Shown here piece by piece: positions 25,521-35,507 of a stretch of DNA of 64,000 nt. Each line of letters starts with the position of its first letter. Positions within the stretch are counted from its first letter, which is position 1. The stretch spans positions 455,916 to 519,915 of the forward strand of contig NZ_BMQY01000003.1 of assembly GCF_014648355.1 (NCBI RefSeq), written 5' to 3'. The DNA comes from Couchioplanes azureus (GTDB lineage Bacteria > Actinomycetota > Actinomycetes > Mycobacteriales > Micromonosporaceae). The notes under the pieces are model-generated. The model made no database searches. It saw only the letters and a list, made by a program, of their open reading frames with translations, and had not been told where the DNA came from. The translations under genes were made by a program, and so were the position numbers.

Positions 25521-26720
25521 ATGGCGCCCGTGGCTGATCGGGCGACCATCCTGCACGCCGACCTGGACTCGTTCTACGCGTCGGTGGAGCAGCGTGACGA
25601 CCCGGGCCTGCGGGGCCGGCCGGTGCTCGTCGGCGGCGGCGTCGTGCTGGCCGCCAGCTACGAGGCCAAGGCCTGCGGCGTGCGTACCCCCATGGGCCTC
25701 GCCCAGGCGCGGGCGCTGTGCCGGGGCGCGATCGTCGTCCCGCCCCGGATGCCGGCCTACTCGGCGGCGAGCAAGGCGGTCTTCCGGGTGTTCCGCGACA
25801 CCACGCCGATCGTCGAGGGCATCTCCATCGACGAGGCGTTCCTCGAGGTCGGCGGGCTGCACCGGATCCGCGGCACGCCCGCCGAGATCGCGGCGGCGCT
25901 GCGGGCGCAGGTGCGCGAGCGGGTGGGCCTGCCGATCACCGTCGGGGTGGCCCGCACTAAGTTCCTGGCGAAGGTGGCCAGCGGAGTCGGCAAGCCGGAC
26001 GGGCTGCTCGTCGTGCCGCCCGGCGAGGAGCTGGCGTTCCTGCACCCGCTGCCGGTCGAACGCCTGTGGGGGGTCGGCCCGGTCACCGCGGGCAAGCTGC
26101 GCGACCGGCAGATCCGCACGGTCGGGCACGTGGCCCGGATCGGCGAGGCCGCCCTCGTCGCCATCCTCGGCGCCCACGCCGGGCGGCACCTGCACGCCCT
26201 GGCGCACAACCGCGACCCCCGGCGGGTGCGGGTGGGGCACCGGCGCGGCTCGATCGGCTCACAGTGCGCCCTCGGGCGCCGGCCGCGCCCGTTCGCGGAG
26301 CTCGACGCGACACTCGCGGCGCTGGTCGACCGGGTGACCCGGCGGATGCGGGCGGCCGGACGCGCCGGCCGGACGGTGACGCTGCGGCTACGGTTCGGCG
26401 ACTTCAGCCGGGCCACCCGGTCCCGCAGCCTGCTCAAGGCGACGATGCAGACCCGGGCGATCCTGGAGACCGCCCGCGCGCTGCTGGCGGCCGCCCGGCC
26501 GCTGATCGAGGAGCGCGGCATCACGCTGGTCGGGGTCGCGGTGGGCAACCTGGACAGCGACGGCGCGGTGCAGCTCGAGCTGCCGTTCGAGGACCCGCAC
26601 GACGACGGCCTCGACACCGCGCTCGACGCGGTCCGGGACCGGTTCGGCTCGGGCTCGGTCACCCGGGCCGCGTCGCTGGGCCGCGAGCTGCACCCGTCGG
26701 TGCCCCTCCTGCCGGACTGA
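25521..26720 (+). CDS. dinB: DNA polymerase IV (Y-family)
   Basis: 399 residues. Y-family landmarks: HADLDSFYASVEQ with the first catalytic Asp (residues ~12-24), SYEAKACGVRTPM, SIDEAFLEV with the catalytic Asp-Glu, and VGVARTKFLAKVAS. Then come helix-hairpin-helix GVGPVTAGKLRDRQIRTVG and a little-finger domain ending in LPFE. It performs translesion synthesis on damaged templates. The ATG at 25521 lies directly behind a LexA box; GTG 25530 is a possible alternative. There is no Shine-Dalgarno, so the message may be leaderless. Confidence 0.93.
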   Translation: MAPVADRATILHADLDSFYASVEQRDDPGLRGRPVLVGGGVVLAASYEAKACGVRTPMGLAQARALCRGAIVVPPRMPAYSAASKAVFRVFRDTTPIVEGISIDEAFLEVGGLHRIRGTPAEIAAALRAQVRERVGLPITVGVARTKFLAKVASGVGKPDGLLVVPPGEELAFLHPLPVERLWGVGPVTAGKLRDRQIRTVGHVARIGEAALVAILGAHAGRHLHALAHNRDPRRVRVGHRRGSIGSQCALGRRPRPFAELDATLAALVDRVTRRMRAAGRAGRTVTLRLRFGDFSRATRSRSLLKATMQTRAILETARALLAAARPLIEERGITLVGVAVGNLDSDGAVQLELPFEDPHDDGLDTALDAVRDRFGSGSVTRAASLGRELHPSVPLLPD

Positions 26721-26798
26721 GCAGGTGGCACCCGGCCGGCACCGCACTCGCCCGCCCCTCCGGGAGGACGGGCAGGCGGGTGGGGCAGACTGCACGGC

Positions 26799-27560
26799 GT
26801 GCGGAAGATCTACGTCATCGGGATCGGGGCCGGCGACCCCGACCACCTCACCCTGCAGGCAGCCAAGGCGATCGGCCGGACCGACGTGTTCTTCCTGCTC
26901 GACAAGGGCGAGGCCAAGGAAAGCATGATCGAGCTGCGGCGCGGGATCCTCAAGGCGTACGGGAAACCCGGCCGCCGCGTCGCCGAGGGCCGCGACCCCG
27001 ACCGCGACCGCACCCCGGCCGACTACGAGGGCACCATCGCCGACTGGCGGCACCGCCGCTCCGAGGTGACCGAGGCGCTGATCCGTGAGCACCTGCTCGA
27101 CGGCGAGACCGGCGCCTTCCTGGTCTGGGGCGATCCGTCGCTCTACGACTCCACCATCGCGATCCTCGACGAGATCCTGGCCCGCGGCGGCACCCGCTTC
27201 GACTACGAGGTGATCCCCGGCATCAGCAGCGTCTCGGCTCTCGCCGCCAAGCACCGGATCGGCGTCAACCGGATCGGCCGGCCCTTCCAGGTGACCACCG
27301 GGCGCCGCCTCGCCGAGGAATGGCCCGCGAACGTCGACGACGTCGTCGTGATGCTCGACGCCCACCAGACCTTCGGCGCCGTCGACGCGCAGGACGTCGA
27401 CATCTACTGGGGCGCCTACCTCGGTACCCCGGACGAGCTGCTCATATCGGGCCCGCTGGCCGAGGTGGCCGACGAGATCCGCCGGGTCCGCGCCGAGGCC
27501 CGCGCCCGGCACGGCTGGATCATGGACACCTACCTGCTGCGCCGCCACCCGACCGGCTAG
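26799..27560 (+). CDS. cobF: Precorrin-6A synthase (deacetylating)
   Basis: 253 residues of the tetrapyrrole (corrin/porphyrin) methylase fold: YVIGIGAGDPDHLTLQAAKAI at the N-terminus, LVWGDPSLYDSTIAI in the middle, VIPGISSVSALAAKH, and the CobF-type end RHGWIMDTYLLRRHP. The enzyme methylates C1 of precorrin-5 with SAM and removes the acetyl group, a step specific to the aerobic cobalamin pathway. GTG start at 26799. Convergent with cobN (stops overlap by 4 bp); presumably has its own promoter. Confidence 0.92.
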   Translation: MRKIYVIGIGAGDPDHLTLQAAKAIGRTDVFFLLDKGEAKESMIELRRGILKAYGKPGRRVAEGRDPDRDRTPADYEGTIADWRHRRSEVTEALIREHLLDGETGAFLVWGDPSLYDSTIAILDEILARGGTRFDYEVIPGISSVSALAAKHRIGVNRIGRPFQVTTGRRLAEEWPANVDDVVVMLDAHQTFGAVDAQDVDIYWGAYLGTPDELLISGPLAEVADEIRRVRAEARARHGWIMDTYLLRRHPTG

Positions 27561-30500
27561 TCGTCGCCCTCCAGGTCGCCCTCGGTCTCCAGGTAGACCT
27601 GCTGCAGGGCGGCGAGCGTCTGCGGGTCGGGTGCCGCCCACAGCTTGCGGTCGGCGGCCTCCAGCAGGCGTTCCGTGATGCCGTGCAGCGCCCACGGGTT
27701 CGACTGGGTCATGAACTTCTGGTTCTCCGGGTCCAGCACGTACGTCGCCGCAAGCTGCTCGTACATCCAGTCGGCGACCACGCCCGCGGTCGCGTCGTAG
27801 CCGAAGAGGTAGTCGACCGTCGCCGCCAGCTCGAAGGCGCCCTTGTAGCCGTGCCGGCGCATCGCGGCGATCCAGCGGGGGTTGACCACCCGGGCCCGGA
27901 AGACCCGGGCGGTCTCCTCGGTCAGGCTGCGGGTGCGTGCGGCGTCCGGGTTGGTGGAGTCGCCGATGTACGCGGCCGGCGCCCGGCCGGTCAGTGCCCG
28001 TACGGTGGCGATCATGCCGCCGTGGTACTGGAAATAGTCGTCGGAGTCGGCGATGTCGTGCTCGCGGGTGTCGATGTTCTTCGCCGCCACCTCGATGCGC
28101 CGGTACGCGGTCTCCATGTCCGCGCGCGCCTCCACGCCGTCGAGGTCCCGGCCGTAGGCGAAGCCGCCCCAGACCGCGTACACCTCGGCGAGGTCGGCGT
28201 CGCCCCGCCAGTTGCGGCTGTCGATCAGCGGCAGGATGCCGGCGCCGTACGCACCCGGCCGGGAGCCGAAGATGCGCGTGGTGGCCTGCCGCCAGGTCCT
28301 GCCCTCCCCCGCGTCGGCCAGCGCGTGTGCCCGCACGAAGTTCTGCTCCGGCGCCTCCTCCAGGTCGGCGACCAGCGTGAACGCGTCGTCCAGCAGGGCC
28401 ACCACGTGCGGGAAGGCGTCCCGGAAGAAGCCGGAGATGCGCACGGTCACGTCGATGCGCGGGCGGCCCAGCTCGGCGAGGTCGATCGGCTCGATGCCGG
28501 TGACCCGCCGGGAGGCGGCGTCCCAGACCGGGCGTACGCCGAGCAGCGCGAGGATCTCGGCGATGTCGTCGCCCGCGGTCCGCATGGCGCTGGTGCCCCA
28601 GGCGGACAGGCCGACCGACCGCGGCCAGTCGCCGTAGTCGTCGCGGTAGCGCCTGAGCAGCGACTCCGCCATCGCCTGGCCGGTCTCCCAGGCCAGCGCG
28701 CTGGGGATGGCCTTGGGGTCCACGGAGTAGAAGTTGCGGCCGGTCGGCAGCACGTTGACCAGCCCGCGCAGCGGCGAGCCGCTGGGCCCGGCCGGCACGT
28801 ACCCGCCGTCGAGGGCGTGCAGCACGTTCGTCAGCTCGTCGGTGGTCCGCGACAGCCGGGGCACGATCTCCGTCGCCGCGAAGGTCAACACGTCGCGTAC
28901 CCGCGGGTCGTCGGTGAGGTCCGGGACCTCGGCGGGCCAGCCGGCCTCCTCCATGGCGGTGACCAGCTCCCGGGCCCGGGCCTCGACCGCGTCGGTCTCG
29001 GCGGTGGAGGCGTCCTCCCGCAGGCCGAGCGCCTCGCGCAGGCCGGGCAGCGCCGCGACCTGACCGGCCCACATCTGCCGGGCACGCAGCATGGCGAGGA
29101 CCAGGTTGATCCGCGCCTCGCCGGTCGGCGCGGCGCCGAGCACGTGCAGGCCGTCGCGGATCTGCACGTCCTTGACCTCGCACAGCCAGCCGTCGACGTG
29201 CAGGAGGAAGTCGTCGAACTCCTCGTCGCCGGGACGGTTCGCCAGGCCCAGGTCGTGGTCCATCCTCGCGGCCTGGATCAGGGTCCAGATCTGCGACCGG
29301 ATCGCCGGCAGCTTCGCCGGGTCCAGCGTGGCGATGGTCGCGTGCTCGTCGAGGAGCTGCTCCAGCCGGGCGATGTCACCGTACGACTCGGCGCGCGCCA
29401 TCGGCGGGATCAGGTGGTCGACCAGGGTGGCGTGGGCCCGGCGCTTCGCCTGGGTGCCCTCGCCGGGGTCGTTGACCAGGAACGGGTAGATCAGCGGCAG
29501 ATCGCCCAGCGCGGCGTCGGTGCCGTCCGCGGCGGACATGCCGACGTTCTTGCCCGGTAGCCACTCGAGGTTGCCGTGCTTGCCCACGTGCACGACCGCG
29601 TGCGCGCCGAACTCGTCGGCGAGCCACCGGTACGCGGCGAGATAGTGGTGGCTCGGCGGCAGGTCCGGATCGTGGTAGATCGCCACGGGATTGGCCCCGA
29701 AGCCCCGCGGCGGTTGCACCATGACCACGGTGTTCTCGTCGCGCAGCGCGGCGAGCACGATGTCGCCGCCGTCCACATAGAGCTCGCCGGGCGGCGGGCC
29801 CCAGTGCCGCTCCATGGACTCCCGCAGGTCGGCGTCGAGCGTGGCGAACCACGCGGCGTACGCCTCGCCGCTGATCCGCACGGTGTTGCTCTCCAGCTGC
29901 TCCTCGGTCAGCCAGTCCGGGTCCTGCCCGCCGGCCGCGATCAGCGCGTGGACGAGCGCGTCGCCGTCCTGCTCGCCGACCCCGGGGAAGGAGCCGATCC
30001 GGTAACCGCGCTCACCGAGCGCGGCGAGCAGCCGTACCGTCGAGGCGGGCGTGTCCAGCCCGACCGCGTTGCCGATCCGGGAGTGCTTGGTGGGATATGC
30101 CGAGAGCATGACCACGATCCGGCGCTCGGCCGGCGGCACATGCCGCAGCCGGGCGTGCGCGACCGCGATGCCGGCCACCCGCGCGGCCCGCTCCGGATCC
30201 GGCACGTACACCGACAGGCCGTCCGGGTCGATCTCCTTGAAGCTGAACGGGACGGTGATGATCCGGCCGTCGAACTCGGGGATGGCGACCTGCGTCGCGG
30301 CGTCCAGCGGGGACAGCCCGTCGTCGCTGGCCTCCCACGCCTCGCGGCTGCTGGTCAGGCAGAGCCCCTGCAGGATCGGCACGTCGAGGTCGGCGAGTAC
30401 CCCGACGTCCCACGCCTCGTCGTCACCGCCGGCGGAGACCGTGGCAGGCTTCGTGCCGCCTGCGGCGAGCACGGTGACGACCAGCGCGTCCGCCTTGCGC

Positions 30501-31102
30501 AATTCGGCCAGGAGCTCCGCCGATGCCGTACGCAAGGAAGCGGTGAAGATCGGCAGCGGCCGGGCACCCTTCGCCTCGACGGCCTGGCAGAGCGCCTCGA
30601 CGAACGCCGTGTTGCCGGCCATGTGGTGGGCGCGGTAGTACAGCACGGCGACGGTCGGGCCGCTGGTCTGCGCGGTCCGGCGCTCCAGGATGCCCCAGTC
30701 GGGTGCGGGGGCCGGCGCCGCGAAGCCGTGGCCGGTGAGCAGGATGGTGTCCGACAGGAAGTCGTGCAGGGCGGCCAGGTTGCCCGGGCCTCCGTGCGCG
30801 AGGTAGGCGTGCGCCTCGGCGGCGACGCCGGCCGGCACGGTGGAGAGCTTCATCAGCTCGGCGTCGGGCGCCTGCTCGCCGCCGAGCACGACGACCGGCA
30901 CCGGCCCGGCGAGCAGCGCGTCGAGCCCTTCCTCCCAGGCCCGGCGCCCGCCGAGGATCCGCACGACGATCAGCTCGGCGCCCTCGGTGAGCGCGGGAAG
31001 ATCGCCGACCGCGGTGCGCGCGGGGTTGCCCAGCCGCCAGGCGCGGCCACTGGCCCGGGCGCTGAGCAGGTCGGTGTCGGACGTCGACAGCAGCAGAAAC
31101 AC
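27557..31102 (-). CDS. cobN: Cobaltochelatase subunit CobN
   Basis: 1181 residues, the usual CobN size. Recognisable blocks: VAVLYYRAHHMAGNTAFVEAL, RRIVVMLSAYPTKHSRIGNA, VVMVQPPRGFGANPVAIYHDPDL, VVHVGKHGNLEWLPGKNVG, GWLCEVKDVQIRDGLHVLG, VDPKAIPSALAWETGQAMA and GYKGAFELAATVDYLFGYDAT. It is the large ATP-dependent chelatase subunit that inserts cobalt into hydrogenobyrinate diamide in the aerobic route; the smaller AAA+ subunits are not in the window. GTG 31102 follows GAGGGGAGA. A cobalamin riboswitch lies 38-160 bp upstream, so B12 should repress expression. Confidence 0.95.
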   Translation of the reverse strand: MFLLLSTSDTDLLSARASGRAWRLGNPARTAVGDLPALTEGAELIVVRILGGRRAWEEGLDALLAGPVPVVVLGGEQAPDAELMKLSTVPAGVAAEAHAYLAHGGPGNLAALHDFLSDTILLTGHGFAAPAPAPDWGILERRTAQTSGPTVAVLYYRAHHMAGNTAFVEALCQAVEAKGARPLPIFTASLRTASAELLAELRKADALVVTVLAAGGTKPATVSAGGDDEAWDVGVLADLDVPILQGLCLTSSREAWEASDDGLSPLDAATQVAIPEFDGRIITVPFSFKEIDPDGLSVYVPDPERAARVAGIAVAHARLRHVPPAERRIVVMLSAYPTKHSRIGNAVGLDTPASTVRLLAALGERGYRIGSFPGVGEQDGDALVHALIAAGGQDPDWLTEEQLESNTVRISGEAYAAWFATLDADLRESMERHWGPPPGELYVDGGDIVLAALRDENTVVMVQPPRGFGANPVAIYHDPDLPPSHHYLAAYRWLADEFGAHAVVHVGKHGNLEWLPGKNVGMSAADGTDAALGDLPLIYPFLVNDPGEGTQAKRRAHATLVDHLIPPMARAESYGDIARLEQLLDEHATIATLDPAKLPAIRSQIWTLIQAARMDHDLGLANRPGDEEFDDFLLHVDGWLCEVKDVQIRDGLHVLGAAPTGEARINLVLAMLRARQMWAGQVAALPGLREALGLREDASTAETDAVEARARELVTAMEEAGWPAEVPDLTDDPRVRDVLTFAATEIVPRLSRTTDELTNVLHALDGGYVPAGPSGSPLRGLVNVLPTGRNFYSVDPKAIPSALAWETGQAMAESLLRRYRDDYGDWPRSVGLSAWGTSAMRTAGDDIAEILALLGVRPVWDAASRRVTGIEPIDLAELGRPRIDVTVRISGFFRDAFPHVVALLDDAFTLVADLEEAPEQNFVRAHALADAGEGRTWRQATTRIFGSRPGAYGAGILPLIDSRNWRGDADLAEVYAVWGGFAYGRDLDGVEARADMETAYRRIEVAAKNIDTREHDIADSDDYFQYHGGMIATVRALTGRAPAAYIGDSTNPDAARTRSLTEETARVFRARVVNPRWIAAMRRHGYKGAFELAATVDYLFGYDATAGVVADWMYEQLAATYVLDPENQKFMTQSNPWALHGITERLLEAADRKLWAAPDPQTLAALQQVYLETEGDLEGDD

Positions 31103-31139
31103 GGCTCTCCCCTCAGGGTCCGCGCCCTGGGTCGAAGGA

Positions 31140-31262
31140 ATCACGGCGACCGGAGTTCCTGGCTCCCGGGCTCGGCAGAACCCGGTGACAGTGGCGGGAC
31201 CGCGCCGGACTCGCACCGGCTTCCTCCGCGGCGTCGCCGCACGTGGACTCCCACTCTGCCGA
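31140..31262 (-). ncRNA. Cobalamin (B12) riboswitch controlling cobN
   Basis: On the minus strand the leader contains GAAGCCGGTGCGAGTCCGGC, then GCGGTCCCGCCACTGT, and further down GAGCCAGGA, the conserved core of the cobalamin riboswitch class. It ends about 38 bp before the cobN GTG, so ligand binding would probably hide the ribosome-binding site or stop transcription. Boundaries are approximate. Confidence 0.9.
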
Positions 31263-31279
31263 CCGCGCCAGCCGGAGTC

Positions 31280-31434
31280 AACGTGACGCCGTGTGACGGC
31301 CCCGACCGGTCCGCGTCGCGCGCCCGCCGTGACGCTCCGACCGGGCCCGCGTAACGGCCTGACGTGATGATCCGACCGGCTCGCGTCGCGGCCTGATGTG
31401 ACGATCCCGACCGGCCCCGGGGATCTGTCGGACC
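31280..31434. repeat. Degenerate tandem repeat between cobN and cobG
   Basis: About four imperfect ~36-bp units of the form gcgtcgcggcctgatgtgacgatccgaccggccc (key strings gtgacg, ccgaccgg, gcgtcgcg). They fill the space between the riboswitch and the cobG promoter. No gene fits. Confidence 0.65.
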
Positions 31435-31441
31435 CGATCCG

Positions 31442-31455
31442 TAGTATCCGGGCCG
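31442..31455 (+). promoter_or_regulatory. Candidate -10 box for leaderless cobG mRNA
   Basis: TAGTAT at 31442-31447 sits 7 bp before the GTG at 31455, the arrangement of actinobacterial leaderless transcripts. No ribosome-binding site precedes this GTG. No clear -35 is seen. Confidence 0.4.
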
Positions 31456-33107
31456 TGTCCTTGCCCCCCGACCGTCCCGGCAACGACGCCGGGACGCCGC
31501 CCGGCGCTGCCGGTGCCTCTGACGCTTCCCCCGCGCCCGGCATGTCGGCTGCGCCCGGCATTCGCCCCGGGCCCGGCCTTTCGCCGGCGCCCGGCTTCTC
31601 CCCGGCGCCCGGCTTCTCCCCGGCGCCCGGCTTCTCCCCGGCGCCCGGTGCGGTCGGTGGCGTCCGCGCCGACTTCGATGCCTGTCCGGGGGCGTTGCGG
31701 CTGCACGAGGCTGCCGACGGGCCGCTGGCCCGGGTGCGCATCCCCGGCGGGCGGATCACCGGCACCCAGCTCGCAGCGCTGCGGGCGCTGGCCGAGGAGT
31801 GGGGCGACGGGCACGTCGAGCTGACCAGCCGCGCAAACCTGCAGCTGCGGGCGTTGCGCGGCGTCGCGCCGGCCCGGCTCGCCGAGCGGCTCGCGGCGGC
31901 CGGGCTGCTGCCGTCGGCGACGCACGAGCTGGTCCGCAACATCGCGGGATCGCCGCTGCTGGAGGATGCCGCGCCGCTCCGGGCGCTGGATGAGGCGCTC
32001 TGCGCCGACCCGGCCCTCGCCGCCCTGCCCGGCCGGTTCCTGTTCGCCGTCGACGACGGCACCGGCGACGTGGCCCGATCCGCCGACGTGGCCGCGCTGC
32101 CGATGCCGGCAGGACCGAGGGTGGCCGTGCTCCTCGCCGGGCGAGACCTGGGTCTGCGGGTGCGTCCCGACCAGGTGGTCGGCGCGCTGCTGGCGGCGGG
32201 CCACGCGTTCCTCACGCTGGCGGCGCACGACGTCGGCTCCGGCCGGCGGCCTCCCTGGCGGGTGCGCGAGCTGACCGACGGGCCGGCCCGGATGGCGGCC
32301 CACACCGCGGCGGCGCTGGGCGTGCCCCTCGGCGAGCCGGATCCTGACCTGCTCCGGCCGCCGGTCCGTTCACCCCGGTCGGCCGGGACATCCGCGCCCC
32401 TTCTCCGGGAGCCGCTCGGCGTCATCCCCCAGCGCGACGGGCGGCGGGCCGTCGGCGCGCTGGTGCCGCTGGGCCGGCTCGGCGGCGACGCGCTGCGCGC
32501 GCTGGAGTCCGCGGAGACGGTCGTCGTCACGCCGTGGCGTGGGGTCGTGGTGCCCGGCCTGCCCGCGGACGGCGCCGGGACGTGGATGCGTAAGCTCGCC
32601 GGGGCCGGTCTGGAGACCGCCGCCGGATCGCGGTGGACCGGCGTCACCTCGTGCGCCGGACGGCCCGGATGCGGCAAGGCGCTGGCGGACGTGCGCGCGG
32701 ACGCCGACGCGACGACGCGGCCCGGTGCCGGGCTGCCGGTGCACTGGGTGGGCTGCGCCCGAGGGTGCGGCAGCCCGCAGGGACCGCACGTGCGGGTCGA
32801 GGCCACCGGCTCCGGCTACCTGGTGCGCCGCGCACCACTGCCCGATCAGCGGACGGCGGACGGCCGGGTGCCGGACGCCGCGCGGACGGCGGACGGCCCG
32901 GCGCCCGACGCCGCGCGGACGACGGACGGCCCGGCGCCCGACGCTGCGCGGACGACGGACGGCCCGGCGCCCGACGCTGCGCGGACGACGGACGGCCCGG
33001 CGCCGGAAGGCGCGCGGGCGGCGGCGGTGGACGACGAAGGGACGGCGGGCGGCTCGGTGCCGGTCGCTGAGGTGGCGGCGCTGGTCGCGGCCGTGAGGAA
33101 GGGCTGA
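31455..33107 (+). CDS. cobG: Precorrin-3B synthase
   Basis: 550 residues. The core (~75-460) resembles the nitrite/sulfite-reductase-like fold of Cob[15 protein letters not shown], the Cys motifs [13 protein letters not shown] and [14 protein letters not shown] that hold a [4Fe-4S] cluster, and [11 protein letters not shown]. The enzyme uses O2 to make the hydroxy-lactone precorrin-3B, hence the aerobic pathway. Both ends carry repeats: SPAPGF four times near residues 35-62, and [11 protein letters not shown] five times (33-bp units) near 475-530. GTG 31455 is chosen because a -10-like TAGTAT sits 7 bp upstream; an in-frame GTG at 31398 is less likely. First gene of cobG-cobH-cobIJ. Confidence 0.85.
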   Translation: MSLPPDRPGNDAGTPPGAAGASDASPAPGMSAAPGIRPGPGLSPAPGFSPAPGFSPAPGFSPAPGAVGGVRADFDACPGALRLHEAADGPLARVRIPGGRITGTQLAALRALAEEWGDGHVELTSRANLQLRALRGVAPARLAERLAAAGLLPSATHELVRNIAGSPLLEDAAPLRALDEALCADPALAALPGRFLFAVDDGTGDVARSADVAALPMPAGPRVAVLLAGRDLGLRVRPDQVVGALLAAGHAFLTLAAHDVGSGRRPPWRVRELTDGPARMAAHTAAALGVPLGEPDPDLLRPPVRSPRSAGTSAPLLREPLGVIPQRDGRRAVGALVPLGRLGGDALRALESAETVVVTPWRGVVVPGLPADGAGTWMRKLAGAGLETAAGSRWTGVTSCAGRPGCGKALADVRADADATTRPGAGLPVHWVGCARGCGSPQGPHVRVEATGSGYLVRRAPLPDQRTADGRVPDAARTADGPAPDAARTTDGPAPDAARTTDGPAPDAARTTDGPAPEGARAAAVDDEGTAGGSVPVAEVAALVAAVRKG

Positions 33108-33108
33108 G

Positions 33109-33726
33109 ATGGAGTACGTGCGCGACGGCGCGGAGATCTATCGGCGGTCGTTCGCGACCATCCGGGCCGAGGCCGACCTGTCGCGGCTGCCGGCCGATGT
33201 GGCGCGGGTCGCCGTCCGCATGATCCATGCGTGCGGGATGGTGGACCTGGTCGACGACATCGGGTACAGCCCGGGGGTCGTGACCGCCGCGCGCAAGGCG
33301 TTGCTCGACGGCGCGCCGATCCTCTGCGACGCCGAGATGGTGGCTTCCGGGGTGACCCGCAAGCGGCTGCCCGCCGGCAACGAGGTCGTCTGCACGCTGC
33401 GGGATCCGGCCGTACCGGCGCTGGCCGCCGCGATCGGCAACACCCGCAGCGCCGCCGCGCTGGACCTGTGGGGCGACCGGCTCGGCGGGGCCGTGGTGGC
33501 GATCGGCAACGCGCCGACCGCGCTGTTCCGGTTGCTGGAGATGGTGGCGGCGGGGGCAACCCGGCCCGCCGCGGTGCTGGGCATCCCGGTCGGGTTCATC
33601 GGCGCCGCCGAGTCGAAGGACGCGCTCGCCGAGTCCGGGCTGGAACATCTGATCGTCCGGGGCCGGCGGGGCGGCAGCGCGATGACGGCGGCGGCGGTCA
33701 ACGCCCTCGCCTCGGAGGAGGAGTGA
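33109..33726 (+). CDS. cobH: Precorrin-8X methylmutase
   Basis: 205 residues, the usual length. The catalytic His is in [12 protein letters not shown] (near residue 43), followed by [21 protein letters not shown] and the C-terminal [19 protein letters not shown]. It moves the methyl group from C11 to C12 of precorrin-8X to give hydrogenobyrinate. ATG starts 1 bp after the cobG stop and the stop overlaps the cobIJ GTG, so the three genes are translationally coupled. Confidence 0.95.
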   Translation: MEYVRDGAEIYRRSFATIRAEADLSRLPADVARVAVRMIHACGMVDLVDDIGYSPGVVTAARKALLDGAPILCDAEMVASGVTRKRLPAGNEVVCTLRDPAVPALAAAIGNTRSAAALDLWGDRLGGAVVAIGNAPTALFRLLEMVAAGATRPAAVLGIPVGFIGAAESKDALAESGLEHLIVRGRRGGSAMTAAAVNALASEEE

Positions 33727-35390
33727 CGGTGGCGGGTCGGTTGTACGGCGTCGGGCTCGGCCCGGGCGACCCGGAGCTGGTCACCGTCAAGGCGGCACGG
33801 CTCATCGGGGCGGCGGACGTGATCGCGTACCACGCGGCCCGGCACGGGCGCTCGAACGCGCGGGCGATCGCGGCGGCCTACCTGCGCGAGGGGCAGATCG
33901 AGGAGCCGCTGATCTATCCGGTCACCACCGAGACCACCGACCACCCGGGCGGTTACCAGGGGGCGATCGACGAGTTCTACGCGGCGAGCGCCGAACGGCT
34001 CGCGGCGCACCTGGACGCCGGGCGCGACGTGGTGGTGCTGGCCGAGGGGGACCCGTTCTTCTACGGCTCGTACATGCACATGCACAAGCGGCTCGCCCAC
34101 CGCTACGAGACCGCGGTGGTGCCCGGCGTGACCTCGGTGAGCGCCGCGTCGGCGGTGCTCGGGCGGCCCCTGATGGAACGCGACGAGACGCTGACCGTCC
34201 TGCCGGGCACGCTGCCGCCGGCCGAGCTCGCCGCCAAGCTGGCGGGCACCGGCTCCGCCGCGATCATGAAGCTGGGCCGCACCTTCGCGGGAGTCCGCGA
34301 GGCGCTGGAGCGCGCCGGCCGCCTCGACGACGCCTGGTACGTCGAGCGGGCCACCACCGACCAGGAGCGCCGCGGCCGGCTGGCCGACGTCGACCCGGCC
34401 ACGGTGCCCTACTTCTCCCTGGCCCTGCTCCCCAGCACCGCCGCCACCGCGTTCATCGAGTCCGGCACCGCACCGGCGGAGGTCACCCCGGCCCCCGCGA
34501 CGGACGCCACCTCCGCGCCGGACGCCCTCGCCGCGACCGGCACCCCCACCGCTCCCCCGGCGACGGGCACCCTTGCCGCGCCGTCCACCGGGGACGCCTC
34601 CTCCGCGGCGGAGGAGTTCCCCGGGGTGGGTGCCGGGGGCCGGGGCGGGCAGGTCACGGTCGTCGGGCTCGGGCCCGGGGCGCGGGAGTGGCTCACCCCG
34701 GAGGCGCACGCCGCGCTCGCCGAGGCGGACGACGTCGTGGGCTACGGACCCTACGTGGCGCGCGTTCCGGCGAACCCGCGGCAGCGGCGGCACGCGTCGG
34801 ACAACCGGGTCGAGGCCGAGCGGGCCGCGTTCGCCCTGGATCTGGCGAAGCGCGGGCGGCGGGTGGCGGTCGTGTCCTCCGGCGATCCCGGTGTGTTCGC
34901 GATGGCCGCGGCGGTGCTGGAGGTCAGCGAGGACCCGCAGTGGAAGGACGTGCCGGTCCGCGTCGTGCCCGGCCTCACCGCGGCGCAGGCGGTGGCGAGC
35001 CGCGCGGGCGCACCGCTGGGCCACGACTTCTGCATCATGTCGTTGTCGGACCGGCTGAAGCCGTGGGAGATCATCGCGTCCCGGCTGTCCGCCGCCGCGG
35101 GCGCCGACCTGGTGATCGCCCTCTACAACCCGGCGTCGCAGAGCCGCAAGGAACAGCTGGTCCGGGCCCGGGAGCTGCTGCTCGAGCACCGCGCCCCGCA
35201 GACGCCGGTGGTGGTCGGCCGGGACGTGGGCGGTCCGGAGGAGACGGTGCGGGTCACCACGCTCGGCGACCTCGACCCGGCGACGATCGACATGCGCTGC
35301 CTGCTGATCATCGGCTCCAGCCGGACCCGGGTGGTGAGCCGCGGCGACGGCGCCACCCACGTCTACACGCCCCGCAGCTACCCCCGCTGA
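33723..35390 (+). CDS. cobIJ: Fused CobI-CobJ: precorrin-2 C20- and precorrin-3B C17-methyltransferase
   Basis: 555 residues with two SAM-dependent methylase domains. Residues 1-245 are CobI ([54 protein letters not shown]). A ~60-residue Ala/Pro/Thr linker follows. Residues ~308-555 are CobJ ([60 protein letters not shown]). Such fusions are known in actinobacteria. GTG 33723 overlaps the cobH stop (GTGA); GTG 33729 with AGGAG five bases upstream is equally plausible. The last codons and stop lie in a repeat shared with the end of cobK. Confidence 0.93.
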   Translation: MTVAGRLYGVGLGPGDPELVTVKAARLIGAADVIAYHAARHGRSNARAIAAAYLREGQIEEPLIYPVTTETTDHPGGYQGAIDEFYAASAERLAAHLDAGRDVVVLAEGDPFFYGSYMHMHKRLAHRYETAVVPGVTSVSAASAVLGRPLMERDETLTVLPGTLPPAELAAKLAGTGSAAIMKLGRTFAGVREALERAGRLDDAWYVERATTDQERRGRLADVDPATVPYFSLALLPSTAATAFIESGTAPAEVTPAPATDATSAPDALAATGTPTAPPATGTLAAPSTGDASSAAEEFPGVGAGGRGGQVTVVGLGPGAREWLTPEAHAALAEADDVVGYGPYVARVPANPRQRRHASDNRVEAERAAFALDLAKRGRRVAVVSSGDPGVFAMAAAVLEVSEDPQWKDVPVRVVPGLTAAQAVASRAGAPLGHDFCIMSLSDRLKPWEIIASRLSAAAGADLVIALYNPASQSRKEQLVRARELLLEHRAPQTPVVVGRDVGGPEETVRVTTLGDLDPATIDMRCLLIIGSSRTRVVSRGDGATHVYTPRSYPR

Positions 35391-35507
35391 GCGCGCGCCC
35401 CGCAGCTACCCCCGCTGAGCGCGCGCCCCGCAGCTACTTCCGCAGAGCGCACGGCCGCGCAGCCACCGGCGCCGGGCGCGCCGCCCCGCAGCTACCCCCG
35501 CTGAGCG
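35373..35507. repeat. Repeat unit spanning the stop codons of cobIJ and cobK
   Basis: Unit cgcagctacccccgctgagc plus gcgcgccc (28 bp). Two perfect copies at 35373 and 35401, a degenerate copy at 35429, and a 21-bp copy at 35487. The cobIJ TGA is in the first copy; the cobK TAG is in the last copy read on the other strand. The unit therefore supplies a stop codon on both strands. Confidence 0.85.

Noticed and set aside
27557..32806. Extension of cobN to a 1749-residue protein
   Set aside because: The added N-terminal part would translate the riboswitch and antisense of cobG; GTG 31102 has a proper ribosome-binding site.
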